Shown: positions 38,142 through 47,797, counted from the stretch's first letter. The stretch is DNA of 64,000 nt from AP-15 sp963716115 (GCA_963716115.1 CAVQSZ010000037.1:124001-188000); one strand, 5' to 3'. A program made the numbers and translations. The notes: a model not told the origin generated them from the sequence alone.

Positions 38142-38753
38142 ATGACCAACCGGCTGCATCGCGGCGATCTCCCGGACGGCGTCGATTTCGGCGCGACGGT
38201 GGCGATCGACACCGAGGCGATGGGGTTGAACCCGCATCGCGACCGGCTGTGCCTGGTGCAGCTGTCGGCCGGGGACGGCGACGCGCACCTCGTCCACCTC
38301 GCGCCCGGCGGCTACGACGCGCCGCGGCTGCGGCGGCTGCTGGCGGACCCCGGCGTCACCAAGCTCTTCCACTTCGCCCGATTCGACCTCGCCATGCTCT
38401 ACCACTATCTCGGGGTCATGGCGCGGCCGGTGTATTGCACCAAGATCGCCTCGCGGCTGGCGCGCACCTTCACCGACAAGCACGGGTTGCGCGAGCTGTG
38501 CAAGGATGTCCTCGGGGTCGACCTGTCGAAGCAGCAGCAGAGCTCGGACTGGGGCGCGCCCACGCTGAGCGAGGAGCAGCTGCGCTACGCCGCCTCGGAC
38601 GTGCTCCATCTGCATGCGCTGCGCGCCCGGCTCGATGCGATGCTGGAGCGCGAGGGGCGCGCGGCGCTGGCCCGCGCCTGCTTCGAGTTCCTGCCGCAGC
38701 GCGTCCTGCTTGATCTCGGCGGCTGGGCGGAGCAAGACATCTTCGCGCATTGA
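38142..38753 (+). CDS. rnd: Ribonuclease D-like 3'-5' exonuclease
   Basis: A 203-residue DEDD exonuclease, shorter than E. coli RNase D because it has only the catalytic domain. The acidic residues appear in VAIDTEAMGL (DxE), FHFARFDLAML (D) and RYAASDVLHLHAL (YxxxD). It should trim tRNA and other RNA 3' ends. The ATG at 38142 is chosen because the fold starts about 20 residues later. It directly follows tRNA-Leu and overlaps the next gene by four bases. Confidence 0.88.
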   Translation: MTNRLHRGDLPDGVDFGATVAIDTEAMGLNPHRDRLCLVQLSAGDGDAHLVHLAPGGYDAPRLRRLLADPGVTKLFHFARFDLAMLYHYLGVMARPVYCTKIASRLARTFTDKHGLRELCKDVLGVDLSKQQQSSDWGAPTLSEEQLRYAASDVLHLHALRARLDAMLEREGRAALARACFEFLPQRVLLDLGGWAEQDIFAH

Positions 38754-39841
38754 CCGCGCGGTCCCAGGGGGTGGGTCTCCTGACGGAGCTTCTTGCAGGC
38801 GCGGAGGGCCTTTCGCCCGCGGCCGGCGACGCCATCGCTGCGGCGAAGCCGAATCGACGCGCGCCTCGGCGCAAGGCCGGCGACCCCGCGCTCGACCTCG
38901 CCGTCGCCCGCCGCGTCATCGCGGCCGAGATCGGCGGGCTGCGGCGGCTGGCGGCGGCTCTCGACGGCGCCTTCGCCGCCGCGGTCGAGCTGTGCGCCGC
39001 GTCGTCCGGCCGCATCATCGTCACCGGCGTCGGCAAGAGCGGCCATGTCGCGCGCAAGATCGCCGCCACCCTCGCCTCGACCGGCACGACGGCGCAGTTT
39101 GTCCATCCGGTCGAGGCGAGCCACGGCGACCTCGGGATGATCGGCGCCGGCGACGCGGTGCTCGCGTTGTCGAACTCGGGCGCGACCACCGAGCTGCTCG
39201 ACATCGTCGCCTACGCCAAGCGCTTCGGCATCCCGCTGATCGCGATCACCAGCGGCGCGCGGTCGGCGCTCGCCGCGGCGGCCGATGCGGTGCTGCTGCT
39301 GCCGGAAGCGGCCGAGGCGTGCCCGATGGGGCTGGCGCCGACGACCTCGACGACGATGATGATGGCTCTGGGCGATGCGCTGGCGATCGCCTTGATCGAG
39401 CGCAAAGGGTTCTCGCTCTCGGATTTCCGGCGGTTTCATCCCGGCGGCGGGATCGGGCGGCGGCTGCTGCGGGTCGCCGACATCATGCACGGCCCGGCCG
39501 AAATCCCGCTCGCGGCCCCCAATTCGGCGATGTCCGAGGCGATCCTGGTGATGACGGCGGGGAGCTTCGGCTGCGTCGGCGCCTGCGACGCGGAGGGTCG
39601 CCTGATCGGGGTCGTCACCGATGGCGACCTGCGCCGGCACATGGGCGATTCGCTGCTTGCCCGGCGGGTGCGGGAGGTCATGCACCGCTCGCCGAAGACG
39701 ATCGGGGCGGCGGCGCTGGCGGCCGAAGCGCTGGGGCTGATGAGCCGCAGCGCGATCACCGCGTTGTTTGTCGTCGACGCCGAGCATCGTCCGGTCGGCT
39801 TTCTGCACATGCACGATTGCCTGCGGGCCGGCGTTACATGA
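38750..39841 (+). CDS. kdsD: Arabinose 5-phosphate isomerase (KDO pathway)
   Basis: KdsD converts ribulose 5-phosphate to arabinose 5-phosphate, the precursor of KDO in lipopolysaccharide. The SIS domain shows VTGVGKSGHVARKIAATLAS and LALSNSGATTEL, and two CBS domains fill the C-terminal third. The start is either the TTG at 38750, overlapping the rnd stop, or the GTG at 38771. The stop overlaps the lptC ATG, placing it first in the LPS export run. Confidence 0.92.
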   Translation: MTARSQGVGLLTELLAGAEGLSPAAGDAIAAAKPNRRAPRRKAGDPALDLAVARRVIAAEIGGLRRLAAALDGAFAAAVELCAASSGRIIVTGVGKSGHVARKIAATLASTGTTAQFVHPVEASHGDLGMIGAGDAVLALSNSGATTELLDIVAYAKRFGIPLIAITSGARSALAAAADAVLLLPEAAEACPMGLAPTTSTTMMMALGDALAIALIERKGFSLSDFRRFHPGGGIGRRLLRVADIMHGPAEIPLAAPNSAMSEAILVMTAGSFGCVGACDAEGRLIGVVTDGDLRRHMGDSLLARRVREVMHRSPKTIGAAALAAEALGLMSRSAITALFVVDAEHRPVGFLHMHDCLRAGVT

Positions 39842-40749
39842 CGATGCCGGGGGATCGGGTGAGGCCGCTGCTGCCGGCGGGACCTCAAGCGGCGCCGGCG
39901 ATGCGCGGGCGGCGGCGCCGTTACGGCAGGGACCGCTACAGCCGCCGCGTGGCGCTCCTGAAGCGGGTGCTGCCGGCGGTCGGGCTGGCGCTGCTGCTGC
40001 TGGTCGCCGCCTGGCCGCGGCTGGCGCCGCTGCTGGAAAGTGTGCGGCTGGGGTTCCCGGCGATCGATCTGCGCGAGGCGCGCGAGCTGAAGATGACCAA
40101 TCCGCGCTATGCCGGCGTCGACCGGCTGAACCGGCCCTATGTCGTGACCGCGTCGGTCGGCCATCAGGTCCCCAGCAGCAACGATCTGATGTCGCTCGAC
40201 CAGCCGCGCGCCGAGCTCAGGCTGCGGCCGGGCGCCACGGTCGTGCTGACCTCCACGACGGCGCTCTACCAGTCGCAGGCGCAGCTCCTCGACCTGTTCG
40301 GCGCTGTCGACCTGACCCACGAGAACGGCACCCGGTTCATGACCCGCCGGGCCCACGCCAACCTCTCCGACAACACCGCCGACGGCCACGACCCGGTGGC
40401 GGGGCACGGCCCCTGGGGCGACATTACCGCGCAGGGCTTCCGCATCCTCGACAAGGGCGACACGATCATCTTCACCGGCGGCTCCTACCTGGTGCTGAAC
40501 GGGGCCAAGCCGAGCAAGCCGGCGCGGTCGCCGCCGACCTTGCCGGCCGAGGTCGAGAAGAAGGCGGCCGAGGTCGCTGCGGCCGCCGCCGCCATCCCCG
40601 TCGTCGAGGCGGCGCCCCGTCGCCCGGCCGCCAAGCCGGCGCTGGCGCCGCCGCGCGCGACCGCCAAGGCCCACCCGGCGGCGACGCGCAACGGGGCCGG
40701 CCGCGCCAAGGGCAGGCCCGCCGCGGCCAAGGCCGGGCGCCATGGCTGA
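39838..40749 (+). CDS. lptC: LPS export protein LptC
   Basis: LptC is the inner-membrane, periplasm-facing link of the Lpt bridge. The 303-residue protein has one membrane span near residues 40-60 (VLPAVGLALLLLVAAW). A beta-jellyroll region follows, with RPYVVTASVGH and the GDITAQGFRILDKGDTIIFTG segment. An Ala/Pro/Lys-rich tail of about 80 residues is unusually long. The ATG overlaps the kdsD stop, and the end overlaps lptA by eight bases. Confidence 0.88.
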   Translation: MTMPGDRVRPLLPAGPQAAPAMRGRRRRYGRDRYSRRVALLKRVLPAVGLALLLLVAAWPRLAPLLESVRLGFPAIDLREARELKMTNPRYAGVDRLNRPYVVTASVGHQVPSSNDLMSLDQPRAELRLRPGATVVLTSTTALYQSQAQLLDLFGAVDLTHENGTRFMTRRAHANLSDNTADGHDPVAGHGPWGDITAQGFRILDKGDTIIFTGGSYLVLNGAKPSKPARSPPTLPAEVEKKAAEVAAAAAAIPVVEAAPRRPAAKPALAPPRATAKAHPAATRNGAGRAKGRPAAAKAGRHG

Positions 40750-41808
40750 GGGCGGCGCGCGGCCCGGCGCGGGGCGCAGCCCGGCAGGCGCGCCGATCGC
40801 GCCGCTCCTTTTCTGTCTGCTGCTCGCAACCGGGCCGGCGGCCGCTCAAGGCATGGGCCTGAGCGGGGTCTCCGACGACAAGCCGGTCGAAATCTCGGCC
40901 GATTCGGGGATCGAATGGCGGCAGGACGCGCAAGAATACATCGCCCGCGGCAACGCGGTGGCCAAGCGGGGGACGAGCGAGGTGCATGCCGACACGCTGA
41001 CCGCGCATTACCGCCCGAGCAAGAGCAAGACCGCCGACGGCGGCAACGAAATCTATCGCCTCGACGCCGATGGCCATGTCGTGATCAAGGGCGAGACGCA
41101 GAACATCGTCGGCGACCAGGCGGTCTATGACGTCGACCAGCAGATCGCGATCGTCACCGGCAAGGGGCTCAAGCTGACCACCCAGAAGGATACGGTGACG
41201 GCGCGCGACAGCCTGGAATGGTACGATCAGCAGCAGATCGCCGTCGCCCGCGGCGACGCGGTCGCGGTGCAGGAGGAAAAGCGGATCAGGGCCGATGTCC
41301 TGACCGCCCATATGACCAAGGACAAGCCCGGCCCGGCCGACGCGAAGGCGCCGGCCAAGCCCGCCGCGGTTCCGGCGAAGGCGCCGGCCCGGCGCCGACG
41401 AAGACGGCGGCTCAGCCGGCGAAAGGGGCGCCGCCGGGACCGCTCGGCGCTGAGGAGGGTTCGTCGCGGATCAGCCGCGTCGACGCCCAGGGCAATGTCG
41501 TCGTCTCGACCGCGACCGACATCGCCCGCGGCGATTATGGCGTCTATAACGCCGACACCGGGCTCGCCACCCTCCTCGGCAACGTCACGATAACCCGCGG
41601 CCAGAATGCGATCAGAGGGCAGTACGCCGTCATCGACCTCAAGAAGAACATCAGCCGCATGATGACGGTCGCGGCCAAGCCGGGGGAGCCCGCGCAGCGG
41701 GTCGAGGGCCTGTTCGTGCGTCAGGAGGAGCCGGGAAAGCCGCCCGGCGCCGGCGAGGCCGCCAAGCCGCCCGCCAAGCCGGCTCCGGATCGGGAGCATA
41801 AGCCTTGA
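40742..41808 (+). CDS. lptA: LPS transport protein LptA, one frame break
   Basis: LptA forms the periplasmic bridge that carries lipopolysaccharide. A signal peptide (PLLFCLLLATGPAAAQ) precedes OstA-like beta repeats: PVEISADSGIEW, YIARGNAVAKRG, VVIKGETQNIVGDQ and later QGNVVVSTATDIARGDYG. The frame breaks in a low-complexity Pro/Ala/Lys linker. One C appears to be missing from the CCC run at 41388-41390; adding it gives KAPAPAPTKTA and the frame runs to 41808. The gene is essential in most LPS makers, so sequencing error is likely. It overlaps lptC and lptB. Confidence 0.88.
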
Positions 41809-42614
41809 GAAAGGGGACCGAGCCGGAATTCGCCCAGCCGCCGGGGGCCGACGGGCGGCCGCGGCTGGTCGCCGCCAGCCGCGGCGGGCCTGGCCCCGGC
41901 CTCGTCGGTCGGGGGCTCGGCAAGAGCTTCAAGCGGCGGCCGGTGCTGCGCGGCGTCAACGTCTCGGTGCAGCGCGGCGAGGCGGTCGGGCTGCTCGGGG
42001 CCAACGGGGCCGGGAAGACCACCTGCTTTTACATCCTCACCGGTCTGATGGCCGCCGACGCCGGGACGGTCAGCCTCGACGGGCGGGACATCACCGACTT
42101 TCCGATGTATCGCCGCGCCCGCCTCGGCATCGGCTACCTGCCGCAGGAAGCCTCGATCTTCCGCGGCCTGACCGTCGAGCAGAACATCCGCGCGATCCTC
42201 GAGATCGCCGAGCCCGAGCCGGAGATGCGCGCGGCGATGCTCGAAGAGCTGATGACCGAATTTTCGATCGTGCATCTGCGCCGCACCCCGGCGATGGCGC
42301 TGTCGGGCGGCGAGCGGCGGCGCTGCGAAATCGCCAGGGCGCTGGCGACCCGGCCCCATTTCATCCTGCTCGACGAGCCGCTCGCCGGCATCGACCCGAT
42401 CGTGGTCGCCGAGATCCGCGGCCTTGTCGCCCACCTCAAGGATCGCGGGATCGGCGTCCTGATCACCGATCACAACGTCCGCGAGACGCTCGAGATCGTC
42501 GATCGGGCCTATATTCTGCACGAAGGTCAGGTGCTGATGGAAGGCAAGCCCGCCGAGGTTGTCTCCGACGTTAATGTAAGACGCGTTTTCCTCGGCGAGC
42601 GCTTTACCCTATAA
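41805..42614 (+). CDS. lptB: LPS export ABC transporter ATPase LptB
   Basis: LptB powers extraction of lipopolysaccharide from the inner membrane with LptFG. Walker A GANGAGKTT, the Q-loop GYLPQEASIF, signature ALSGGERRRCEIARAL and Walker B FILLDEPLAGIDP are intact. The start is a TTG at 41805 overlapping the lptA stop, giving an N-terminal extension of about 30 residues before the ABC core. rpoN follows 22 bases later, a conserved pairing in proteobacteria. Confidence 0.94.
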   Translation: MRKGTEPEFAQPPGADGRPRLVAASRGGPGPGLVGRGLGKSFKRRPVLRGVNVSVQRGEAVGLLGANGAGKTTCFYILTGLMAADAGTVSLDGRDITDFPMYRRARLGIGYLPQEASIFRGLTVEQNIRAILEIAEPEPEMRAAMLEELMTEFSIVHLRRTPAMALSGGERRRCEIARALATRPHFILLDEPLAGIDPIVVAEIRGLVAHLKDRGIGVLITDHNVRETLEIVDRAYILHEGQVLMEGKPAEVVSDVNVRRVFLGERFTL

Positions 42615-42636
42615 CGCGCTCCGAACGGAGCGTGAT

Positions 42637-44138
42637 GTGAACCGGACGGGTTTTTCGCAGCGCCTTGAGCTGCGCCAGTCGCAGGCGCTGGTCATGACGC
42701 CGCAGCTGCAGCAGGCGATCAAGATGCTGCAGCTGTCCAATCTCGAATTGACCGACTTCATCGACGCCGAGGTGGAGCAGAACCCGCTCCTCGAACGGCG
42801 CGAGCGGCTGGCGGACGACGGCGCGGCGCCCGGGGTCGAAGGGCCCGGTCCCGAGGACGCGCCGGCGGCGGCGCTGCCGGAGACGCTGAACGGCGATTTC
42901 GCCCCCGACGCGGCCGAGCAGTGGAACGCGGCGGCCGGCGCGGAGGGCGACGGCTCGGTCGATTTCGGCGGCGAGGCGCAGTCCTGGACCAGCCGCAACG
43001 GCGGCGGCGGGCCGCATGACGGCCTCGGGCTCGAGCAGGCCGCGGCCCCGCCGCGCACCTTGCGCGAGCATGTGCTCGAGCAGATCGGCGACCGATCTCG
43101 GCGACCAGGGCGATCAGGTCGTGGCGCTCCATCTGCTCGACCTGCTCGACGAGACGGGCTATCTCGGCGGCGCGCTCGATGGCGTCGCCGAGGCTTCTCG
43201 GCTGCGAGCCGGCGCGGGTCGAGGCGGTGCTGGCCCGCCTCCAGCAATTCGACCCGGCCGGCGTCTTCGCCCGCAGCCTGCCCGAATGCCTGGCGCTGCA
43301 GCTGCGCGACCGCAACCGGCTCGATCCGGCCATGCAGGCGCTGCTCGACAACCTGCCGCTGCTCGCCGCGCGCAACATCCCCGCGCTGCTGCGGATCTGC
43401 CGGGTCGACGCCGAGGACATGGCCGAGATGATCGCCGAGATCAAGTCGCTCGATCCGCGGCCGGGCCTCGCCTTCGACCCGCCGCTGGCGCAGACCGTGG
43501 TCCCCGACATCCTGATGCGGGCGCAGCAGGACGGCGGCTGGATCGTCGAGCTCAACAGCGAAACCCTGCCGCGGGTGCTGGTCAACAACAGCTACTACGT
43601 CCGGGTCAGCCGGGCGACCCGCAGCAAGGCCGAGCGCGACTATCTGAGCGAGCGGCTGCAGGCCGCCAACTGGATGGTCAAGTCGCTGCATCAGCGCGCC
43701 ACCACGATCCTCAAGGTCGCCGCCGAGATCGTTCGCCAGCAGGACGCCTTCTTCCGTCGCGGGGTGCAATCCTTGCGGCCGCTGATCCTGCGCGACATCG
43801 CCGAGGCGATCGGCATGCACGAGAGCACGATCAGCCGGGTCACCAGCAACAAGCACATGGCGACGCCGCGCGGCCTCTATGAGCTGAAGTATTTCTTCAC
43901 CTCCTCGATCCCGGATGCGAGCGGCGGCAGCGCGCATTCGGCCGAAGCGGTGCGTCACCGCATCCGCCGCCTGATCGACGGCGAGCCCGCCGCCGAGACG
44001 CTGTCGGACGAGCGCATCGTCGAGCTCTTGCAGCGCCAGGGCGTCGACATCGCCCGCCGCACCGTCGCGAAGTACCGGGAGGCGATGCGCATCCCCTCCT
44101 CGGTGCAGCGCCGGCGCGAGAAGCTCATCGCATTGTGA
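42637..44138 (+). CDS. rpoN: RNA polymerase sigma-54 factor, two frame breaks
   Basis: Sigma-54 directs polymerase to -24/-12 promoters used for nitrogen control and other functions. The start is GTG 42637. Region I (SQALVMTPQLQQAIKMLQLS), the core-binding part and the C-terminal RpoN box ARRTVAKYREAM are clear. The frame breaks near 43086-43090 and near 43188-43196. Between them ATDLGDQGDQVVALHLLDLL reads in a third frame, and LGCEPARVEAVLARLQQFDP continues correctly. Two nearby indels inside conserved sequence point to base-call errors. The gene sits in the usual lptB-rpoN-hpf-ptsN order. Confidence 0.92.
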
Positions 44139-44278
44139 CAACAGCGCCCGCGCGCCGGCCTCCCGGCGGCAATACCGGCCGCCCGCCGCTTGACCGTCAT
44201 CGGGCGCGCTCCCACCTTCGGCGTCGGGCCGTCGCGTCGGCGCGGCGCAGCCAGAGAGGCAAGCAGGTGGTCGCAGCC

Positions 44279-44923
44279 ATGCAGCTGACCGTCACGGGCA
44301 AGCAGATCGACACCGGCGAAGCGCTTCGCCGGCACATCGAGGCCGGCTTGAACGCGATCCTGGGCAAATATTTCGGGACCGCGATCGAGGCTCATGTCGT
44401 GGTCTCGAAGGAGGCGCATCTGACCCGGGTCGAGGTTTCGCTCCACATCGGCCGCGGCATCGTCGTCAACGCCGGGGCCGGCGCGACCGAGCCCTACGCC
44501 GCCTTCGACGCGGCGGCGGAGCGCATCGCCAAGCAGCTGCGCCGCTACAAGCGCCGCCTGCGCGACCACCACGCCAAGGCGCGCGAGCCGGCCGAGCGGG
44601 CGACGGCCTATATCCTGGCCCCGATCGCCGACGACGCCGACGACGCCGAGGCGCCCGAGGAGGAGGACGCCGCCGCCGGCGCCGCGGTGATCGCCGAGAT
44701 GAGCGCCGAGCTGCCGCGCCTCACCGTCGGCGAGGCGGCGATGCGGCTTGATCTGGCCGAGCTGCCGGTGCTGCTGTTCCGCAGCCGCTCGCACGGCGAG
44801 CTCAATCTCGTCTATCGGCGGGCGGACGGCCACATCGGCTGGATCGACCCCGAGCCCGAGCCACCGATGCGAGGCCGACCGATGCGAGGCCGACCGATGC
44901 CTGATCCCCGCGCGAGGCGATGA
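44279..44923 (+). CDS. hpf: Long-form ribosome hibernation promoting factor
   Basis: HPF binds the 30S subunit and dimerises or silences ribosomes in stationary phase. The 214-residue protein has the N-terminal fold starting MQLTVTGKQIDTGEALRRHI, an acidic linker (DDADDAEAPEEEDAA) and the C-terminal dimerisation domain VLLFRSRSHGELNLVYRRAD. The ATG at 44279 is preferred over an upstream GTG frame that lacks homology. The tail has two copies of a 15-base repeat, CCGATGCGAGGCCGA (44864-44893), encoding repeated MRGRP. Confidence 0.93.
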   Translation: MQLTVTGKQIDTGEALRRHIEAGLNAILGKYFGTAIEAHVVVSKEAHLTRVEVSLHIGRGIVVNAGAGATEPYAAFDAAAERIAKQLRRYKRRLRDHHAKAREPAERATAYILAPIADDADDAEAPEEEDAAAGAAVIAEMSAELPRLTVGEAAMRLDLAELPVLLFRSRSHGELNLVYRRADGHIGWIDPEPEPPMRGRPMRGRPMPDPRARR

Positions 44924-44974
44924 TCGAGCCTGTCCGCCCGAGCGGGCGATCGTCGCGCTGAGGGGCCACGGCGG

Positions 44975-45454
44975 ATGCCCGGCGCGGCCATGGATATTGC
45001 CGATCTGATCACGCCGCAGAGCGTGGTCTCGCAGCTGCGCGCGGCCGGCAAGAGGCAGGCGCTCCAGGAGCTCGCCCGGCGCGCCGCGGCGATGACCGGG
45101 GTTCACGAGCGCGCCATCTACGAGGTGCTGCTGGAACGCGAGCGGCTCGGCAGCACCGGGATCGGGATGGGGGTCGGCATCCCGCACGCCAAGCTTCCGG
45201 GGCTGGCGGCGATGTTCGGGCTGTTCGCCCGGCTCGAGCGGCCGATCGCGTTCGATTCGGTCGACGATCAGCCGGTCGACCTGATCTTCCTGCTGCTCGC
45301 CCCCGAGAACGCCGGGGCCGACCATCTAAAGGCGCTCGCCCTGGTCTCGCGCCTGCTGCGGGACCGCGCGGTGTGCGGCAAGCTGCGGGGCACCGACAGC
45401 GCCGAGGCGCTCTACGCCCTGCTCACCGACCGCACCGCCAGCGACGCCGCGTAG
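44975..45454 (+). CDS. ptsN: Nitrogen-regulatory phosphotransferase EIIA (PtsN)
   Basis: A 159-residue EIIA domain that accepts phosphate from NPr and regulates metabolism and potassium uptake. The active histidine is in GVGIPHAKLPGL. The sequence starts at ATG 44975 with GAGGGG ten bases upstream; an ATG at 44990 (MDIADLITPQ) fits the family start equally well. It ends the lpt-rpoN-hpf-ptsN block. Confidence 0.93.
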   Translation: MPGAAMDIADLITPQSVVSQLRAAGKRQALQELARRAAAMTGVHERAIYEVLLERERLGSTGIGMGVGIPHAKLPGLAAMFGLFARLERPIAFDSVDDQPVDLIFLLLAPENAGADHLKALALVSRLLRDRAVCGKLRGTDSAEALYALLTDRTASDAA

Positions 45455-45485
45455 GCCGCCGGGCCGCCCTCAGCGCACGCTCGCC

Positions 45486-45701
45486 TCAGTGCACGCTCAG
45501 CGGCTCGAGGTCGTGCTGGCGCACCGTCGCGAAGGCGATGTCGCGGTCGGCGATGACGGCGATCTGCGTGCCGTCGGCGGCATGCACGGCGAAGCCCGCC
45601 TCACCGCCGTCGATGTGGGGCTTGATGTAGGCCAGGTCCTGCATCCCGAACAGCGCCAGCTCATGCGCCGACATGTGGCGAATACGTTCGATTTCGTTCA
45701 T
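45486..45701 (-). CDS. DUF1150-family protein
   Basis: A 71-residue protein (MNEIERIRHMSAHELALFGM, AYIKPHIDG) of the alphaproteobacterial DUF1150 family. Its function is unknown. It begins one base after the stop of the small heat-shock gene, and this pairing is common in the class, suggesting a linked stress role. No catalytic or membrane features are visible. Confidence 0.85.
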   Translation of the reverse strand: MNEIERIRHMSAHELALFGMQDLAYIKPHIDGGEAGFAVHAADGTQIAVIADRDIAFATVRQHDLEPLSVH

Positions 45702-45702
45702 C

Positions 45703-46137
45703 TCAGGTGTCCTTTCGGCGGCCCGCCGCGCCGCTCTTGATCTCGACGGTGCGCACCCGGCTCTCGACCTCGGGGCGCATCAGGTCGACATGCAGCAGCC
45801 CGTTGTCAAGCCAGGCGCCGCTGACCTCGATCCCTTCGGCCAGCACAAAGGAGCGCTGGAATTGGCGGGCGGCGATCCCGCGATGCAGGTAGACGCGCCC
45901 CGAATCGTCGGCCTGCTTGCCGCGGACCACCAGCTGGCTGTCCTCGACGGTGATGGCGAGGTCGTTCATCGTGAACCCGGCGACGGCCAGCGTAATCCGC
46001 AGCGCGTTTTCGCCGAGCTGCTCGATGTTGTAAGGGGGATACCCGTCGGTGGAGACCTTGCTGACCCGATCGAGCGCCCGCTCGAAATGGTCGAACCCCA
46101 AGAGCAGGGGCGAGTTGAACAGCGACAGTCGCGACAC
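45703..46137 (-). CDS. Small heat-shock protein (Hsp20/IbpA)
   Basis: A 144-residue alpha-crystallin chaperone that holds unfolding proteins. The IbpA-type start SRLSLFNSPLLLGFDHFERAL is followed by the crystallin domain from PPYNIEQLGENALRITLAVAG, and RGIAARQFQRSFVLAEGIEV. The start is a GTG at 46137 with GAGGAG upstream; the longer Arg-rich frame is not part of the protein. A GC-rich hairpin (GCCGGGC/GCCCGGC) lies in the leader, but I could not identify a ROSE thermometer. Confidence 0.92.
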   Translation of the reverse strand: MSRLSLFNSPLLLGFDHFERALDRVSKVSTDGYPPYNIEQLGENALRITLAVAGFTMNDLAITVEDSQLVVRGKQADDSGRVYLHRGIAARQFQRSFVLAEGIEVSGAWLDNGLLHVDLMRPEVESRVRTVEIKSGAAGRRKDT

Positions 46138-46385
46138 GCTTTCTTCTCCTCGTCGGCGAGCGAGAAATAGGCGCCGGGCCCGCCTGCGGCGCCCGGCTGT
46201 CCGCAAACGCACCGGCGTCGGCCGATGCATTCGCAGAGGGTTATTTGGGAGCGGCCGGGCCGCCGATCAAGCGAAGCGCCCGGTCTCTCGGATCGACCTC
46301 CGGGCGATATTGCGCGCGCCCGCTTTCGCCGTCGCGGGCGAGCCCCCATATGGCGTGCCACAATCTTTGTGCAGGGGCTTCCTCC

Positions 46386-47336
46386 ATGTCGAGACGGCTG
46401 CCGGATTGGCGCATCCTCTTCGCGCTGTTTTGCTGCGCGAGCCTCGCCCTGGCGCCCGCGATCGCCGAGGCGCGGGCGGGCAGCTCCGCCGGCGGGCGCG
46501 GCTCCAGCTTCGGCAGCCGCGGCTCGCGCACCTGGGACAACAACAATGCCCAGCCCTTGAGCCGCAGCGCGACGCCGCAGCCGGCGGCCCCGCGGCAGCC
46601 CGGCCTGAGCCCGGGCGCGCCGGCGCCGGCCTATGGCGGCGGCGGCTTCATGCAGCGGCATCCGTTTCTGACCGGGCTCGCCGGCGGCATGATCGGCTCG
46701 TGGCTGTTCGGGCGCAGCGGCCTGGCGGCCGATGGCGCGGCGGGGGGCTCGGCGTTCGGCTCGCTGTTGGAGCTGGCGCTGATCGGCCTCTTGATCTACT
46801 TCGCGATTCGGCTGTTCCGCCGGCGCGCTGCGGCGGGCGGCCGGCCCGGGGCCGGGTTTGGATTGGCGCGCTCGGCCGGGGCGGCGGCGGCCCCGCTGCG
46901 TCTCGACCGCGGCCGCGACATCAACCTCGCCGACGCCGACCTCAACGCCTTTCAGGCGATCCACGCCGCGGTTCAACAAGCGTGGAGCGCCGGCGATCTG
47001 GCCGCCCTGCGCCGGGTGATGACGCCGGAGATGGTGGGCTGGTTTTCCGAGGAGCTGACCCGCAACGCGAGCCGCGGCCTGCAGAACCTGGTCTCCGACG
47101 TGCACCTCGTCAAAGGCGAGCTGACCGAAAGCTGGGAGGAGGGCGATCTGCAATATGCAACGGCGCTGATGCGCTGGCGCGCGGTCGACTGTCTGGTCCG
47201 CCTCGGGCGCTCGCCGGGCGACCCGGACTATCTCGCCGGCGGCGACCCGCAGCAGCCTTCCGAGGCCGAGGAGATGTGGACCTTCGTGCGCCGCCGCGAC
47301 GGCGACTGGCTGCTCTCCGCGATCCAGCAGGTCTGA
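46386..47336 (+). CDS. Tim44-like domain protein, membrane-anchored
   Basis: A 316-residue protein. It has a signal or anchor helix at residues 9-30, a Gly/Pro-rich low-complexity stretch (RGSSFGSRGSRTWDNNN), a second hydrophobic segment near 120-145 (LLELALIGLLIYFAIRLF) and a C-terminal Tim44-like domain (LNAFQAIHAAVQQAWSAGDL to the end). Proteins of this type occur in many proteobacteria; the domain is related to the mitochondrial import motor part Tim44, but the bacterial role is not settled. ATG 46386 is chosen because the hydrophobic start follows it. Confidence 0.82.
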   Translation: MSRRLPDWRILFALFCCASLALAPAIAEARAGSSAGGRGSSFGSRGSRTWDNNNAQPLSRSATPQPAAPRQPGLSPGAPAPAYGGGGFMQRHPFLTGLAGGMIGSWLFGRSGLAADGAAGGSAFGSLLELALIGLLIYFAIRLFRRRAAAGGRPGAGFGLARSAGAAAAPLRLDRGRDINLADADLNAFQAIHAAVQQAWSAGDLAALRRVMTPEMVGWFSEELTRNASRGLQNLVSDVHLVKGELTESWEEGDLQYATALMRWRAVDCLVRLGRSPGDPDYLAGGDPQQPSEAEEMWTFVRRRDGDWLLSAIQQV

Positions 47337-47429
47337 CCCCGCCGGCGTCCCGCGCCGTTCTCGTTACGCTCGCCGGGGCGCAACAGCCCCGCCACGACCT
47401 CGCGCGCCATAATTCACCAGAAATCGCCC

Positions 47430-47507
47430 GTAGGATGGGTTGAGCATCGCGAAACCCATCGCGACCACCGAAGAAGATGCGTTTCGCTGACGCTCAACCC
47501 ATCCTAC
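47430..47507. repeat. 78-bp palindromic element (MITE-like)
   Basis: Perfect 16-base inverted arms, GTAGGATGGGTTGAGC and its complement GCTCAACCCATCCTAC, enclose 46 bases that also pair in part (GCGAAACCCATC, GCGTTTCGCTGA). No coding frame lies inside. Sequences of the GTAGGATGGGTT type are scattered in many proteobacterial genomes as non-coding repeats. Only one copy was found in this window. Confidence 0.8.
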
Positions 47508-47556
47508 AAGGTCTAGACCGCCGCCCAAATCAACAATCAAGAACGGGGTGACGACA

Positions 47557-47760
47557 ATGCCGTGGTGTCTCGGTGACTGCCGCCTGGAAGGGTCGGTCGA
47601 TGGTGACGGGCACGTGATCGCGCGGGGATACCTCAACGGCGTGACCTATATCATGCAAGTTCAACTATACGAGAAGGGGGCGAACCCTCAATTTGATGCG
47701 ATCGGCCAGATCGACCTTGGGCAGTGCCGAACTGTCCTGACGTGGCGAAAAGTTCAGTAG
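47557..47760 (+). CDS. Small hypothetical protein
   Basis: A 67-residue frame starting MPWCLGDCRLEGSVDGDGHV and ending LGQCRTVLTWRKVQ. The ATG at 47557 has GGGGTGA six bases upstream; a GTG at 47548 would add three residues. Composition is that of a soluble protein with three cysteines and no known motif. I do not recognise it. It follows the 78-bp palindrome and precedes the convergent hemF gene. Confidence 0.4.
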   Translation: MPWCLGDCRLEGSVDGDGHVIARGYLNGVTYIMQVQLYEKGANPQFDAIGQIDLGQCRTVLTWRKVQ

Positions 47761-47797
47761 GCGACTTAATCGTCCCTGGCGCGCGCATCCTTGGGAT

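Noticed and set aside
44864..44893. Tandem 15-base repeat in hpf as a CRISPR-like or regulatory array
   Set aside because: Only two full copies inside coding sequence, encoding repeated MRGRP; simple slippage is enough.
46138..46240. RNA thermometer (ROSE) before the small heat-shock gene
   Set aside because: A GC-rich hairpin is present, but no pairing of the ribosome-binding site with the typical ROSE sequence could be shown.
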